Position numbers and translations under genes: made by a program. The notes under the pieces are model-generated. The model saw nothing but the letters and a program-made list of their open reading frames with translations, made no database searches and was not told where the DNA came from. A stretch of DNA of 64,000 nucleotides from Stenopsyche tienmushanensis (Eukaryota; Arthropoda; Insecta; Trichoptera; Stenopsychidae): contig WACJ01000120.1 in the NCBI GenBank assembly GCA_008973525.1, positions 496,001 through 560,000 of the forward strand, in the 5' to 3' direction. Of the stretch, positions 1 to 12,923 are shown in pieces; position 1 is the stretch's first letter, and the number at the start of each line of letters is the position of its first letter.

Positions 1-179
1 CATCGTCCACCTTTCGGCGTCATTGGACCAGGGTGATATACGAGACTTTTTAAACTTACTGTAATGCCACTATTATCATTATTATAGCCATATTCTATTA
101 AAACTTACAATTAAGTTAAAAATGTTAATTTTTCACAGATTTAAAAATATTAACATTGTGTTTTTTTCTTTTTTTTCAG

Positions 180-3100
180 TCACTGAAAAAGAAATTCGGC
201 AATGGTGAGTACTTCCATTTCTTTCTTATTGATTATTTTTAATATTGTACATATTATTAATGAAAAGAAAAATTAGGTCAACGAGTGTGGCGAATTTTTG
301 CAAATAGAATTAATAAAACTCAAATTGTATGCTCCCGAAATTATGCTTAGCTATCTACCTGTTTAGTGTCTATTTACAATACAAAAAAATCATTCTATTT
401 GTTAACGGAATTTTTTTGCTAAAAGATGAAGCTAAGTTTGTGTAATATATAATAAAATATGAAAACTACTGGTCTATGCTTGCTTTATACTATATATAGA
501 CACACAGAGGAAATTACATGCGCGTAGCGTATCTATGATGTAAATAATAGATATAGAGAGACTACAAAAGAATCTCCTTTTTCGAATAACTGTCGGAGTC
601 ATAGAAAGAGAAACACCGTGTTTAGTACCCAAATACCCAAATATTGGTAAAATCAAAATCGTAAAGAAGTGTGCCGCGTTTTCCAATTAGTCAAAGATCG
701 ACCGTGATTGAGAGAGGTATAAGTTCGACTATTTGAAATTGAAAAAGGTAATATATTCTTTAATTGCCTTTAAATATTGATTCATTCTTGCTATTTCTAT
801 CGTTTTCAATGACTTTAAAAAGAACGGCGTCAACAAAAAAAAACCGCTAACGTTTTGTATGAGTTCAAATTAGGGCACAATGCAGTGAAAGCAGATGGAA
901 ATGTTAACTGAGTATTCGGAGAAGGATCAATTTTTGAAAGAATAAGAACTTGTAGAAGGGTAAAATTGAGCCGCTTGGAAGTGTTTTCTTCGTTGATAAA
1001 TTCAAATACATAACAATAGTAGTTATTGAAGAAATTGACACGACAGTTTCTCCCCGAGTCTCCGACGACTAGTTTGAAAACAAAAATGCATCCAAGATTT
1101 GAAATAAGTTATATTTACTTGGGATTTATTACGAATAAACTTACTAATTGCTTTTCATGGCCTTTGGGCCAATTTATTTTACCGCGCCTTTATAAGTTTC
1201 ACTGTAAAAACCTTGATTTGTCCAAGCAATTGGAGTTATATTTAAAAATAAATGCCTTTCGGAAATAAGAGATACATTTAACAATTCAGAAAAATCTGAG
1301 ATGGAGTTCCTTTTTCGATCTTGTGCCTATTTCTAAAATAGTTTATTGCTATGCACTTTTCGCCTTTGTATTTTATGCATTTAAGAAATTTAATATTCAG
1401 CTTACAAAATGCATCTTATAAAGTAGCTTTGCAACTTGATGGATACAATATAGCCCTGCCTTACATTCTTAGCAGACGTACAAGTAGCGAGTTTATACTC
1501 ATCAGGCATTATGGTATTACCCAACTTAATTGCTTCAGCTATCACATCAGACCATCAAAATTTTTAACGCCTCCCTAATGAACCCAAACGCCCCTTAAAG
1601 CTTTTAGTCACGCCAGCGACTCCTTAAGAGGCTGTAATTTATTTCGAGTTAAAGATGCTTTGGTTTTAACACTTGACACTAAAACTTCACAAGTAAATCA
1701 TTTGGCAGTATGTATACTCCAAGCTCAACATGTTTAAATCTTGCAAACCGTCTAGATGGGTCTCTAGGTATTACGTATGCAATTTTTAATCCATTTATGA
1801 ATTTTCATAAATTATAATATAAATTCACATCAGTATGCATGTCTCTCAAGTGCGAGGTTCGGATATATTCAACATTATAAAAAATGTTTATATGTAAATG
1901 TTAACATTTTATTGTGGAGACTGCGAAATAAACCTCTAAATGATAATGTTTTCTACAATACATCCTATATATAAAACGTAGCAAAAGACCCTCCTAACCC
2001 CCAAAAAAAGAAAAAAAACGAGTTTTTTTATCCTTTATTAAGCAAAGATGCACCTTTCATATAAAATATGTATTAAATCCAATAACATCAATGATTTGTA
2101 TTGATCATCTTTATATGTCCATCTATAGAATTAAATCAATTTAACGTTTCCGTACTGATATAGACAACAGAAGAATGTCATCTTTCAACTTTCAATGAAA
2201 GACGTGATCGTTTTTGTTGTCATCATAGTCTTTTTATTTCGTAAGAAAGATGCAAAAATACTTTTAAAAATACACCACAACAATCATTGCGTTCGTATGC
2301 AATAAAAACTATTCATGTCCGGAATCTGCTTCTTTGTAAGCCGCTTCCACGAATAGATTTATCTAATTTGAATGCTACATTCATCGCATCGTTTGAATTC
2401 AATATTTTCAAGCAAGAAGCCCATCGATGAATAATGCAATGATAGTTCACTGTCGATTGTATAAACAAAACGTTGGTATAGTGGGTTAAATCCTGGACTC
2501 TCATAATAAGATTCGGGTTCATATTCAGATTGCGGAATTAAAACCACCGTACCAACAAATTTGAAAGATCGAAAATATTAATATTCCCGGTCGATCTTCT
2601 CGGTTGTTCCTGAACCATGACTCGATAGAAACTGTCTGCACGTGAATGTCTCAAAATTTTGATTAATTTCCGATTCTCTTGATATATAACGTCAGTAATT
2701 CAAATACCTACGATTTTGTTTTTAAAAAAATAAAATAGTTTAGTACTTTAAGGTGGTAGTAAAATAATCTCAAAAATTTTAAATGATACGGTTATTTTAT
2801 CAGCATTAAACATGAAGCTAAAGGGATTGCCCCCCGATTGAAGAAGCTGAAATGCGAACACATATGAAACAAGGAGAGAAAGTCAATACATAGCTTTTGT
2901 TGTGGGAAGAGATATTCTTCCCGCAGACTTGTTTGTAATCTCGTGGCTGCACTCTCTCCTTGCTTTGAATAAAGATAATTATTAAGCGCATTTGTCCCAA
3001 AGCAGAACGAATCCCGCAGTATAAGTAGGAGCGGGACACGGCTTGGGGGTTTTACCCACTCGACACCCTCGCTCCAAATAACATTTATTTATATTCAAAT

Positions 3101-6100
3101 TGCTAAAAGACTAACGATTATTCCAATTTGATTTAGCTATTAAGGGCACTGGGGGGTGCAATCTGCGACCTTGCTTCGCACTTTTAAAAATCGTTTGGTA
3201 CATTCAATGGTCTCGCCTCTACAGTTGCGTTTTAAATAAGTGTTAAAATAAATTAAAGACGATAAAATCTCGTTTGAAGGAACAGTGATGTTTCGCTTAA
3301 TTATCGCAAGGCTGGTTCGGCACACAATGGCCGGTGGGACGTCAGAGGTGCCGTAAAAACTCCTCGCCTTTCGACGTCACCAAGTCGGTAATTACGAGAA
3401 GTCGACTTAAAGCCTTTTATGCCCCGTGCTCTAAGCTCCTGCGTATAATTTATCTGCGACACACAATCTTGGCAGATTCAACTCAAGACATGAAAAATTA
3501 CCGTTCGTGCTTTATTTTGGGCGCGGAAACGCTGAGGGATCGAGACACGTCCGACCAACTTGGGCAATTGTCGACGGCTTTTGCTAAATTCTAAAGATTC
3601 GTTACCAGCTTGGGATGCTGATCTGCCATTTTATGACCATTTGTCTTTTAAATAGATGAAATTCATTCACAATTTAATCTCACATCTTAAGGGCAAATAT
3701 TAGCTTCTGGTTGTAAAGGACTTCTTACGCCACCATACCACATAATGCATAATTTTAAACAATAAATATTCAATAGTGAAGTTTCCAGAATATTCCCTTA
3801 TATTACGGTTAATTAAATGAGACCAAATGTTGTAGGAGTTGATTAGATTTTTGACTCCTATCGCAAAAACTCCGGTCCAAATCAAATTCAGAGGAAATAT
3901 TTGCTTTCAACCGCACAAATATCCAGGATGACAATACTACAAGTTTACATGCTATCCCTGACCACTTATCTCAATCCAGATTTTTGCTATAAATCCTGTA
4001 ATCTTTCGTTTAATTTTTGTTATCGCGCTATAGACTCCCGCTTCGGCTCACCCAGATGATGCCGTCTCCGTACTCAAACATCTACATATTCCAACATGGT
4101 ACAATCCGGCAATACAAGTATAAATGTCTATGACTACAAACATTGTGATTGTAAACGTTTGCTTCCCGTTAAACAGACAATTAACAAATATGGCCATAAA
4201 ATTTGCTGATGGTGACAAAATATAAAGACCTTCCCTGGTAAAGTTTGCAGCTACATATTCAAAAAATATGATGATGTTTATTCAAACGATAATAGAATCG
4301 ACTAGACATTAACAAAACCATCAAAGATAATCTGATGTTCAAATGAAAATTTTTACAAAAATATTTTTTCTGTTTACAGGCATAAAGGTTTTCTGAAAGA
4401 TTGTCCCAATGGACTCCTAACAGAGCAGGTATGTTTAATATACACTTTTTATACATGCCGAATTTTATTCGCTAACAATTTTATTTGTGAAAATGTGTTC
4501 ATGTTTAATTTTCAGGGCTTCATCAAGATCTATAAGCAGTTTTTCCCGCAAGGTGACCCGAGTAAATTCGCATCTTTGGTTTTCAGAGTCTTTGATGAGA
4601 ACAACGTGAGTTCGATATTAAATTGACTTTATGTGCAACATATGCAACAAATTATTTTATCAATGCTGAAACTTTCAGGATGGCTCGATAGAGTTTGAGG
4701 AGTTCATCAGGGCGCTCTCAGTGACGTCCCGTGGCAATCTTGATGAAAAACTGCATTGTAAGTTTGCTATATAATTTAACAAATTTTCTTTAAGAAAATT
4801 CTCCTATGTCAGCATCATTCAAAAATAATTCTCCCCTTAATATATATGCTTAATAATAAAACCTTTTTAGCTGCTAGGAAAAGTTGATTTTGTGCTTTGC
4901 TTTTGTCAATTTGTTAACGAAAATTTTTAGCTAAAAGATGAAGCTGTGTTTGTATAATATATAATAAAATAAACAAGATCCTAGTCTAGCAGTTGCTGCA
5001 TGCTACGTGTCTATTATATATACGAAAGAGATGAAGAGAGAGCATGTGACGTTTAGGCCAATTTACTCTACTATGCCAATAGTATTATAGTGTCAGTTCA
5101 AAATTTAATTCACAATATGCACATTCATTTTCACACCATATTTTGTATTCTATTTTCATTCAATCCAGCGAGTAGATTATTCCTTTTTATATCTCCTCTG
5201 CCTTAAGTCTATTTTTTCCACTCGGTTTGCTTTTTGAGTGCGAACAAATCCTTTGAGACCAGCACTCACAAGTCACAATTTGTAAGAATGTTTTTTTCCT
5301 ATCCATCCGCTTCATATTTTAAAATGCCGTCTGCCAACAGAAAAGCATCTCTTTATGTATTTAACTTCTTTCGAAATAATATTCCATAGCAATTATTTTT
5401 AATGAACCCTCTCCGTTAGTAAAATCGATGAAATTCCCATGGGAATAATACCGAAAGTCTTGATGAATCAAAAATCTAAATATAAAAATACCTTAAGAAT
5501 TCATAAAAAAAAATACGGGTGTGGGGTATAGTGACACACCCACGTCTCATCCTCCGTCACGATAGAATCCAGAAAAGCGTCTCCCTCCTGTGCAAAACGA
5601 TCCAAAAATTCACAGTGGTGGTCACACGATTTTGACGGTGCTCCAGTGTGAACATTCTGGACATCCATCTCGAACACAGCTTCTTATATCACCAAGAAGA
5701 CTTCGAGAAATGTCAAGAAATTCTTTGTAAAGGCCGTCAAGCGTCACATGGCGGTCATTTCGCACAAGTTCGTCAAAAATTACTGATGATCTCCGACTCC
5801 TTGCCTCGCATGAGGTCTTCTCTTCTATCATAAACTTCAAAGTCTAAAAACGGATGACTGCGCGGATCTCGCACGGACGGGAGGTAATAGAGCGCGCGAC
5901 GACCTTTCCATCAGAAGAATTTACTGTGACTGAACAAAATGGCCGACAAACACACAGAACCAACCAAACTGACCGTTAGGACTCCTCCCTTTACACGCCA
6001 AGTGCGTCAACTTCGACACAATTTTTTTCCCCAACCTTATCTTCTAGATAATCTTCGTACATTCTTTTCTGAACACACACGGTTTTTATTCCAAACCATC

Positions 6101-6465
6101 GACAATAATACTTATGTTATATAATTTCAGGGGCATTCAGGCTTTATGATGTGGACAACGATGGATTTATAACGCGTGACGAAATGTATAACATAGTGGA
6201 TGCCATCTATCAGATGGTGGTAAGTTACAAAGCGCCCAATCGAATGCCAAAAATGTGCAAAACCATTGCAATTTTCTAACGCATTCATTTGATGCAGGGT
6301 CAACAACCACAAGCCGAGGATGAAAACACACCACAGAAACGCGTTGATAAAATATTCGATCAAATGGACAAGAATCATGACGACAGGCTGACTTTGGAAG
6401 AATTCCGCGAGGGTAGCAAGGCAGATCCGCGCATAGTTCAAGCACTGTCACTGGGTGGCGATTAA
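180..6465 (+). CDS. Frq: Frequenin / neuronal calcium sensor 1, 3' six coding exons (5' partial)
   Basis: Exons: 180-204, 4380-4428, 4516-4605, 4679-4757, 6131-6219 and 6298-6465 (TAA). Each intron is GT-AG and the frame is continuous through all six. The product begins inside the TEKEIRQW segment and ends in QALSLGGD, matching frequenin/NCS-1, a myristoylated EF-hand calcium sensor that modulates neurotransmitter release and binds PI4-kinase and Ric-8. The myristoylation exon and start lie left of the window. Visible EF-hands are EF2 ([12 protein letters not shown], split by the intron after 4605), EF3 ([12 protein letters not shown], 6148-6183) and EF4 ([12 protein letters not shown], 6367-6402). 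EF4 has Asp instead of the usual Gly at loop position 6 (codon 6382-6384). Otherwise the sequence is near-identical to insect frequenin, so the identification is secure. Whether this genome has one or two frq paralogues cannot be told here. Confidence 0.97.
400..540 (+). repeat. Intronic interspersed repeat, copy A
   Basis: This stretch in a frequenin intron starts with GTTAACGGAATTTTTTTGC and continues through CTAAAAGATGAAGCT and TAATATATAATAAAAT. A diverged copy in the same orientation lies at about 4911-5050 in a later intron of the same gene. No coding potential or clear termini are visible, so it is an unclassified interspersed repeat. Confidence 0.55.
2818..3600. other. GC-richer unclassified stretch in a frequenin intron
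   Basis: This part of the 4.2-kb intron is visibly richer in G and C than its surroundings. It contains CTTTGAATAAAGATAATT near 2960 and a GGGACACGG block near 3030, which together vaguely resemble LTR-type sequence. No terminal repeats, no splice-bounded exon and no recognisable protein were found. The open frames in it (for example 3334-3594 +) do not resemble any family I know. The rest of the intron (205-2817, 3601-4379), apart from the repeat at 400-540, shows nothing I can support. Confidence 0.3.
4911..5050 (+). repeat. Intronic interspersed repeat, copy B
   Basis: Second copy of the repeat seen at 400-540. Shared landmarks are GTTAACG near the left end, then GCTAAAAGATGAAGCT, TAATATATAATAAAAT, and a looser match around the TATATA and GAGAG tract. 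It lies in the intron between the exons ending at 4757 and starting at 6131. Confidence 0.55.
5515..5940 (-). mobile_element. Mariner/Tc1-superfamily transposase relic
   Basis: Read on the minus strand, this intronic stretch gives an HTH-like segment containing [11 protein letters not shown] and [12 protein letters not shown]. After frame breaks it gives [17 protein letters not shown], the first catalytic Asp region of Tc1/mariner-type transposases. The middle and C-terminal catalytic parts are missing. The DNA near 5520-5600 is very similar to the relic at 17936-18060 (other strand), so both belong to one family. It is dead: short, frameshifted and stop-containing. Confidence 0.75.
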
Positions 6466-9400
6466 GGGCTGAACGTTGAAAGTCACTGTCACAATCATCA
6501 ACATCAATCATACTCAGGCACATAAAATTTAACAATATAATAATATATATATATATAGACCAAAATTATTTAAAAGTAAAATTTAACTGAGCATCATTTA
6601 CTTGGTATAAAATCATTTTAAGGGGGTTGATCGATAGAAACATAATTCTTCAAATTATATTCTAAAGGGCATTTTTCAGAATCACCCACAGATAAAAATA
6701 CTCAAAAAGAAAACGAAAGATTAACGAAAACGAATATTTTAATGTGTTCAAAGAATGTTTAAGGTACAGTGTAATCGGCAGTAATTTATTGGAAGGGAGG
6801 CGTAAACCATCAGCAATATAATTTTTGATAGTATGTACTGACTTAAATAGTTCTTTCCCAAAAGTAAAATCTTTATATGGTAGTAGATTCAGTATCGAAA
6901 CACAAACATATAATAATATGTAAGAGATATTTTAAAGTTCATATATATATGCATGAATGTTAATCACAAAATTCTGTTCACTGAAGGCAAAATGTATTGT
7001 CTTTATAAAACTTAATATAGATTGGAATAATGGAATTTATTTAATAATGTTTAATAATAAAAACAATACTATCGATGGATACAATTTTGCCATAAATATT
7101 CAATTTAATTGAGACTTTTCATATAATTTCATTTGAACAATTTGTTATCAAAAATTATTTTATATTTATGAGGATAATTGATACTGTGTAATGAATAAAA
7201 TCATTCTAAAAACGTCTATTTTACTTCATTTTAAGTCGAATGTGATTAAAAATCTAATGTTGTATAATTATATTCAGTATTTAAAAAGGTGGATTACGCA
7301 CTCCCTTCCATTGATACTTAATGTAAACATGAAAACCTATCATGATCGCAAAATATTAAATCTGTGATCATATCAAAGTAAACGTCATAGTATATTTTGA
7401 AAAGCTTTATTTGATAGTTAAATCTTTATGCAGATCTTCTGTACATAAGATAACTCATTTCACGTTAGTAAAAATTTGTACTGATTAAAACTCAACCGCA
7501 GTTAGCCCGAGGTACGAGATCGAATTGTATCAGCAGGTCTGTGATCACGATGCGTGAATTAATCAGTAGTTGTAAAGGTTGCCTAATGATTGCAATAAAG
7601 TGGCGATCCATTTTTAAGTCATTTATTCTCATAAATTCAAAGTTTTTTCTCAACTCTATCTTAATATGTAATCAATCACATGTTATTACGTAGATGCATA
7701 AAGAAAACTTAGCGAAATCTTAGAAAACAAGAGATAAATTAATGCATAATGTGAAAAAATTTATAAGGCTATTCGTGTCAAATCTAAATGTCTATTTCTA
7801 TTAAATTTAAATTTGTTTATTAATTTTTTATTATTAACAATCCTCATTGATTGAGCCATATTTTTAATATGGTATGTTTAAGTATTGCCGTGGTCCATTA
7901 CGTAGCTATTCCGACGTTCAAAGCAAAATTCAATTTGTATATTAATACACAAACACATGAGCTTTCCAAATAATAATTGATACAAAGCATTCCCAATCTA
8001 TGTTATTTACTTATGAATAAAAAAAATTGACAATACATGCAATCGTTTCGTTTCAAATAGTCTGCAGATGTTTCCAGAACATAAGTTAGATCATCAGTTC
8101 AATTGTTTATGACGCTTTTTATTAAAAACTGATTTAAAAAATTTGATGCGTTGGAACGCTCGTGTACATAACTTAAATTGAAAAATTAAATTGACAAAAT
8201 AATAAGTCGATTTGGTTCATAACTAATCCATCGGCTTGTGCCTATTTCAATGAAAAGACTAATCCTAAAAAAAAATGTATATACGTATATATTAGCAGCT
8301 CTTTGTAGCATATTTTGGAAGTCAGCGGAAAAGTTGGAGCCACGCCACACAGTCCACGCTTAAAAATCTACCATCTGCGGTCCTAGCAAAACATGTCAAG
8401 ACTCGAGCAATGGTTAAACTTAATGTGGAAAGTTAAGATCGAACAGTACTCGGTCTTAATTTGATTTCGTGATAAAATTGTGCTTATGCTGCTAACGCAA
8501 CAATAATTGTTGATTGTTTTGCCTATTGATTATGTCTGAAAATTTAAGGAGTATTAAAAAATGTTTAAAACATATTGTTAATAATGTCGGATGTATTTTT
8601 TGAGTTGATAACCTTGCTGTGATAAATACAATCATATTGTACACACGACAACTTATGATTTTGATGTATTCAATACGAATTGAAGCTATCGCCATCGGAA
8701 ACCTTGCGTTGATCTTGATTCCGCTTAAGGAACGTCGAATACGGGCAGACGTATGATAATTTGTACGCATTGGTTTTGACAAGCTTAAATATTTAAATGT
8801 AGTTGTTGTACATTTTTCAACCCTATGCGCATAAAAAGGATTGGGAATTGTTGTGTTGAATGTGAAACGGTGCATAGTAATGATAATTTGTTATTATGTA
8901 ATGAATTAAAAATTAAGGTACGATTAAGAGTATAATCAAATAAAGATTTATATTAACATTTCAAATTTGTTACAAAGTAATATAACATGTTCTCGTTAAT
9001 TCTGTATAAACGTTACGATTCCGAAATGAAAATTCATAAGATTGGCAACAAAAAAAACACGATACAATACTGCATATTATAATCACTATTTTCCAAATTG
9101 TGCTATATGAACTAATACTTTTGATGAGATTAAATCTTATTTGTAATTATATTTCTTTACATTTTGTAACTCATCGTTTCAACACAGAATTTTTTTCATA
9201 TTATATTTAGTGAAAAAGTCTTTTCACTTTTGTTAGATAATATAATTAAATAATATTTAATTGTAAATGTATAATTTTAGATATATATATATATCTGAAA
9301 AACAGCGAATCTAATCATTAATTTCATTATATTGCATTTTCTGAATACAAAATACCGTCAATACAAGACTTTTAATATATCATTCATTGATATATTTTGG

Positions 9401-12055
9401 ATTAAATTCTACAATTTAGGGAAAATTCGATTTGAATCAGTCGTAAGTCAGCTATTATTGGATCATTAACTTGAATCGAAGTGAATTTAAAAAGGTTTAA
9501 AACATTTTCTATTCCGTTTCTAAATATATTTAAAAGAATCATTCTAAGGTATAAAATTATTTTACATGTGCCAACTGCAGAAAATTAAATTAAAACATTC
9601 GACTTCTCTCTTCATTCTTCAAAATCATTGACATAAATTAATTTTTATGCTAAATAAATCTAATAAATTACGTTTACAAAGTACACAGATTGAGCGAAAT
9701 ATGTTTCGTTGGAATACAAACGGTCGTTGATTTTTATCCTATTAACAATTTTTATTCATACATATTGATATAATACAGCCCGCACAACATTCATCTTATC
9801 GAAATCATTCACGTTATCGAAAACAGTGACTGAAATCATTTATTATCCAAACATTATCCACATTGCTAGAATTGCATGCACCTGGAAAATGCATGCGGTG
9901 TGTAAGAACAGAATGGATTTTATATTTGTATAAAAATATCCAACATTATACAGAAATGCAAACAGTGCATCCGTACGACCATCAGCGTAACATCGTAATT
10001 CCGAACGTTTGATATGCGGCAAGTCCATACTAAAACAAACTAGGTCGTTCTACTGTTTGCACTCTTTTGCGTACATAATTTTATTCAATATATGTGTACT
10101 ATTAAAGTTTATATTCAATATTTTATCTATGTGTGTATATTTATACCTCTATTTATTGCAAAACGTATATTTAAGGTTTCAAATGATCCAGTCTATTTTC
10201 TATATCATCGCTATTATTCCATGTAATTCTCATTAATAACCACTTTTTGATAGCATGGACTATTAAAATAGTGTCTTTCCATGTGAAATTAATTCTAGCT
10301 ATTAATGGGGTATCTCAATATAACTCGTATATTTTCTGTGTCAAATCACTATCTTCAATATAATAAAAATTAAGTATTATAATAGCACATAAATATTATT
10401 TTCATCAATGTAAAATTCCATTTTGCTGTATTTTTATATCACAAATTAACAAAAATATATTTCTATGTATTCGTTAAAGTCTTTATTGTAACAATAGAAT
10501 AAAAATTTTAAGACTGCCTTTCCATAATTTTGAAATTGTCCATGAAAAGAATACGGGTTAATCAATTTTGATAAAACTTTTTAACCCTAGATCGCTAATC
10601 ATATTCTCGAATTATACGTCACTACATATGACGATGATTGACGATTGATACAGAGCGGAGATAATTCGAAAACATATATACGCGTCAAATGCATTCCAAG
10701 TCTGTAGTCTGCGAGGCTAATGATTTGTGATCTAGAATTAAACGGGCATCATCAAATAATTAACAAATAACTCGTACCCATGTGGATCGATGGCAGTCTT
10801 AATAATATTCAATATTAAATTATTAATATGTAATACTCAGCACGTTTTCAATCATATGTTCAAACAGAACTTTATTTGATGAAATTAATTAGCTCTACTT
10901 TTTTTATCTTCAAGAAGACTAATATTATATACATCACGGAAATTCATTAGAGTCTATCATTTGAATCGTTGTTTAGTATGTGTAATTATAAGATTATTCT
11001 CTTAAGATTTTGTAAAGCCCTATATTGGTAAAGGAAAAATATTATTTTATATTGAGAATAATATCGTACATTGGATTTGATGCTTTCAGACAAGAAACTG
11101 ATTATAATAAAACATGTGGGAAATGTTATTCATTTGCTTAACGAGTGTTATATCTCCAAATTCAAAATGTCAGTATTTTATCAACTACCTAAATGGGATA
11201 TATGGTTTCACTTAGTAATAAGTACACGTAAACTTCGTTCTACACTTATATTTTACACAGATCTATACAGCTCTTTGCAAAATATGCAAATTTGATTGTC
11301 AATAGTCGATGTGAAAATCCGTTTAAAACTATATTAAGATTTGTGGCATACTATTTCATTCACGGTTTTTTAAATGTACATTCGTATTTCTCATGATATG
11401 AAGTTTTGATTTTTCCGCTATAAAATAATTCTTATTGTATCAATTGGCAAATCGTAGATCAATCCCATTTTTCCGTTGGATTTTACTTTGTAAGCAACCA
11501 TTTGGATCGACTTAATTTATTCACTCAACTTTTATAAACCTATGAAGCCAAAATTTACTACACGTACATTATTTTTATAATTCGACTGTTTATTGAAACA
11601 TATTTTAAATTTTAAGACACCGCTGGGTTTTGATTTACGATTGCCTGTATTTAAAATATATTATGTATTATTTTCTCAATAGTTTTTAAGATATCGATGA
11701 TGTCAGGTCGTATTACATTTGTTCTAAAAATAAACTGTGAAAATACATCCTTCTTTTATTTACCCCTGACCTTCCACTAATCAGTTTTTCCTACAAATTT
11801 TTAAATTCAATGAGAATTCATGGATAATTGAATCATTGAAATCAATTATTTTTTAATAAATCAACTCAACCCAAGCATTATTGATTTAGATACATGAAGA
11901 TTGAAACAGAACTCTCTAACAATATTACATTAGTTACAGTCATTGGTTATTCTAAATCACAGAAACTATGAAACATCTTTAATATGTTCTATCGAGCTTC
12001 AAATTCAAACTCTTCTTAGAATGTAATGATGGCTTATTTATAATAAAAGAGTCGT
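6466..12055. other. Frequenin 3' UTR and intergenic DNA
   Basis: AT-rich sequence after the frequenin stop. AATAAA-type signals occur, for example near 7185 (ATGAATAAAATC), so a long 3' UTR is plausible. A 127-codon open frame lies on the minus strand at 8875-8492, but it has no motif I recognise, no initiation or splice support and biased composition, so I do not call it a gene. One MITE lies at 10585-10737. Nothing else is supported. Confidence 0.5.
10585..10737 (+). mobile_element. TTAA-flanked MITE (piggyBac type), copy 1
   Basis: The copy is flanked by TTAA at 10581-10584 and 10738-10741. The left end reads CCCTAGATCGCTAATCAT. The right end is a decayed inverted version (GGCTAATGATTTGTGATCTAGAA). 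TTAA target duplication and a terminus beginning CCC are hallmarks of piggyBac elements; this copy is non-coding. Related copies are at 23188-23349 and 30775-30955. The right half (GTAGTCTG..AGGCTAATGAT) matches the right end of the 30775 copy. Confidence 0.75.
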
Positions 12056-12061
12056 CCAAGT

Positions 12062-12420
12062 GTGATGACTAAATGTCAGTACTGTATAATATGTATACGT
12101 GACGTCTTTTCAATTGGCATAAGCCATTTTGTAGAAGGTAGTACAATTTCAACCACGGACAGGCATACATTGCAACAACGCATTTACATTATTTTTAAGC
12201 AACGAACAAGAGATCCATTGTTTTCAAGCAAAATTTTATTTAGCGATGAAGCTCTCATTTCACAATGGATGGATTCGTGATGAACCCGTAAATACTGAGC
12301 GATACCAATCAATGTTGAGTAACTTTTCATGGCCACAATTGAATCATATTGATGTGTCTGATGTCTATTTCCAGCAAGAACATCTAAGCGTCATATTTGG
12401 ATGATTGGACTATGATATGA
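12062..12420 (+). pseudogene. Tc1/mariner-type DDE transposase fragment
   Basis: The frame gives RTRDPLFSSKILFSDEA, the region around the first catalytic Asp. After stops and a shift it continues with ERYQSMLSNFSWPQLNHIDV and FQQEH, which recall the FFWPQL..FQQDGATCHT block of a common insect DDE-type transposase family. The second catalytic Asp is at or beyond the break (Glu in QEH where Asp is expected). The N-terminal DNA (CCAAGTGTGATG to GACAGGCATACA) recurs at about 18920-19010. Confidence 0.6.
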
Positions 12421-12923
12421 TACGCAGAAAGAGCTGAAGAGGACAGTTTTATAAAGAATAACGCTGAATACTGAAATAATATTGAAATATATGAAGTATT
12501 GAAATAAGATATAATATATATGAAATATACAACCAAAGCAGTAAACTCTGATGGCGACTCTCCAAGGAAAGCACCTTATAACTCAACTATTTCCGGCGGA
12601 AATGACTCATAAAAAAATTCAACTGTATTTCAAACATTATATAAGTTTCAACAAACTCTAATTATTCCTTCCCTATTCAAAAAAAGTTACGAATGTAGTT
12701 TCCCCCCTTAATTCAACTTTATCAAAACCAATTAATTAACATGAACATTTAAAGAATATACTGTCGTTAATCATTTTATATTAATTATGAATTGAATGAT
12801 GAACCACAATAAAGTCTATTAATTGGTTTATTAAAACTAAATAATAGATACAGTTCATAATCATATAAATTACAATTTTTTAAAAGCTTAACACATTACA
12901 AGTCAGAAGATCTTACACAATCT

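Noticed and set aside
1..60. Possible upstream frequenin exon at the left edge
   Set aside because: The sequence does not encode the expected residues before TEKEIRQW in any frame and the exon at 180 needs a partner ending in a phase completing TTC; nothing in 1-179 supplies it.
2818..3070. Possible LTR of a retrotransposon
   Set aside because: An AATAAA and a GC-rich block are present but no TG..CA ends, no second LTR, no primer binding site and no gag/pol frame.
8492..8875. 127-codon minus-strand open frame downstream of frequenin
   Set aside because: No motif, no splice or start support, and odd composition; kept only as a note in the 3' flank entry.
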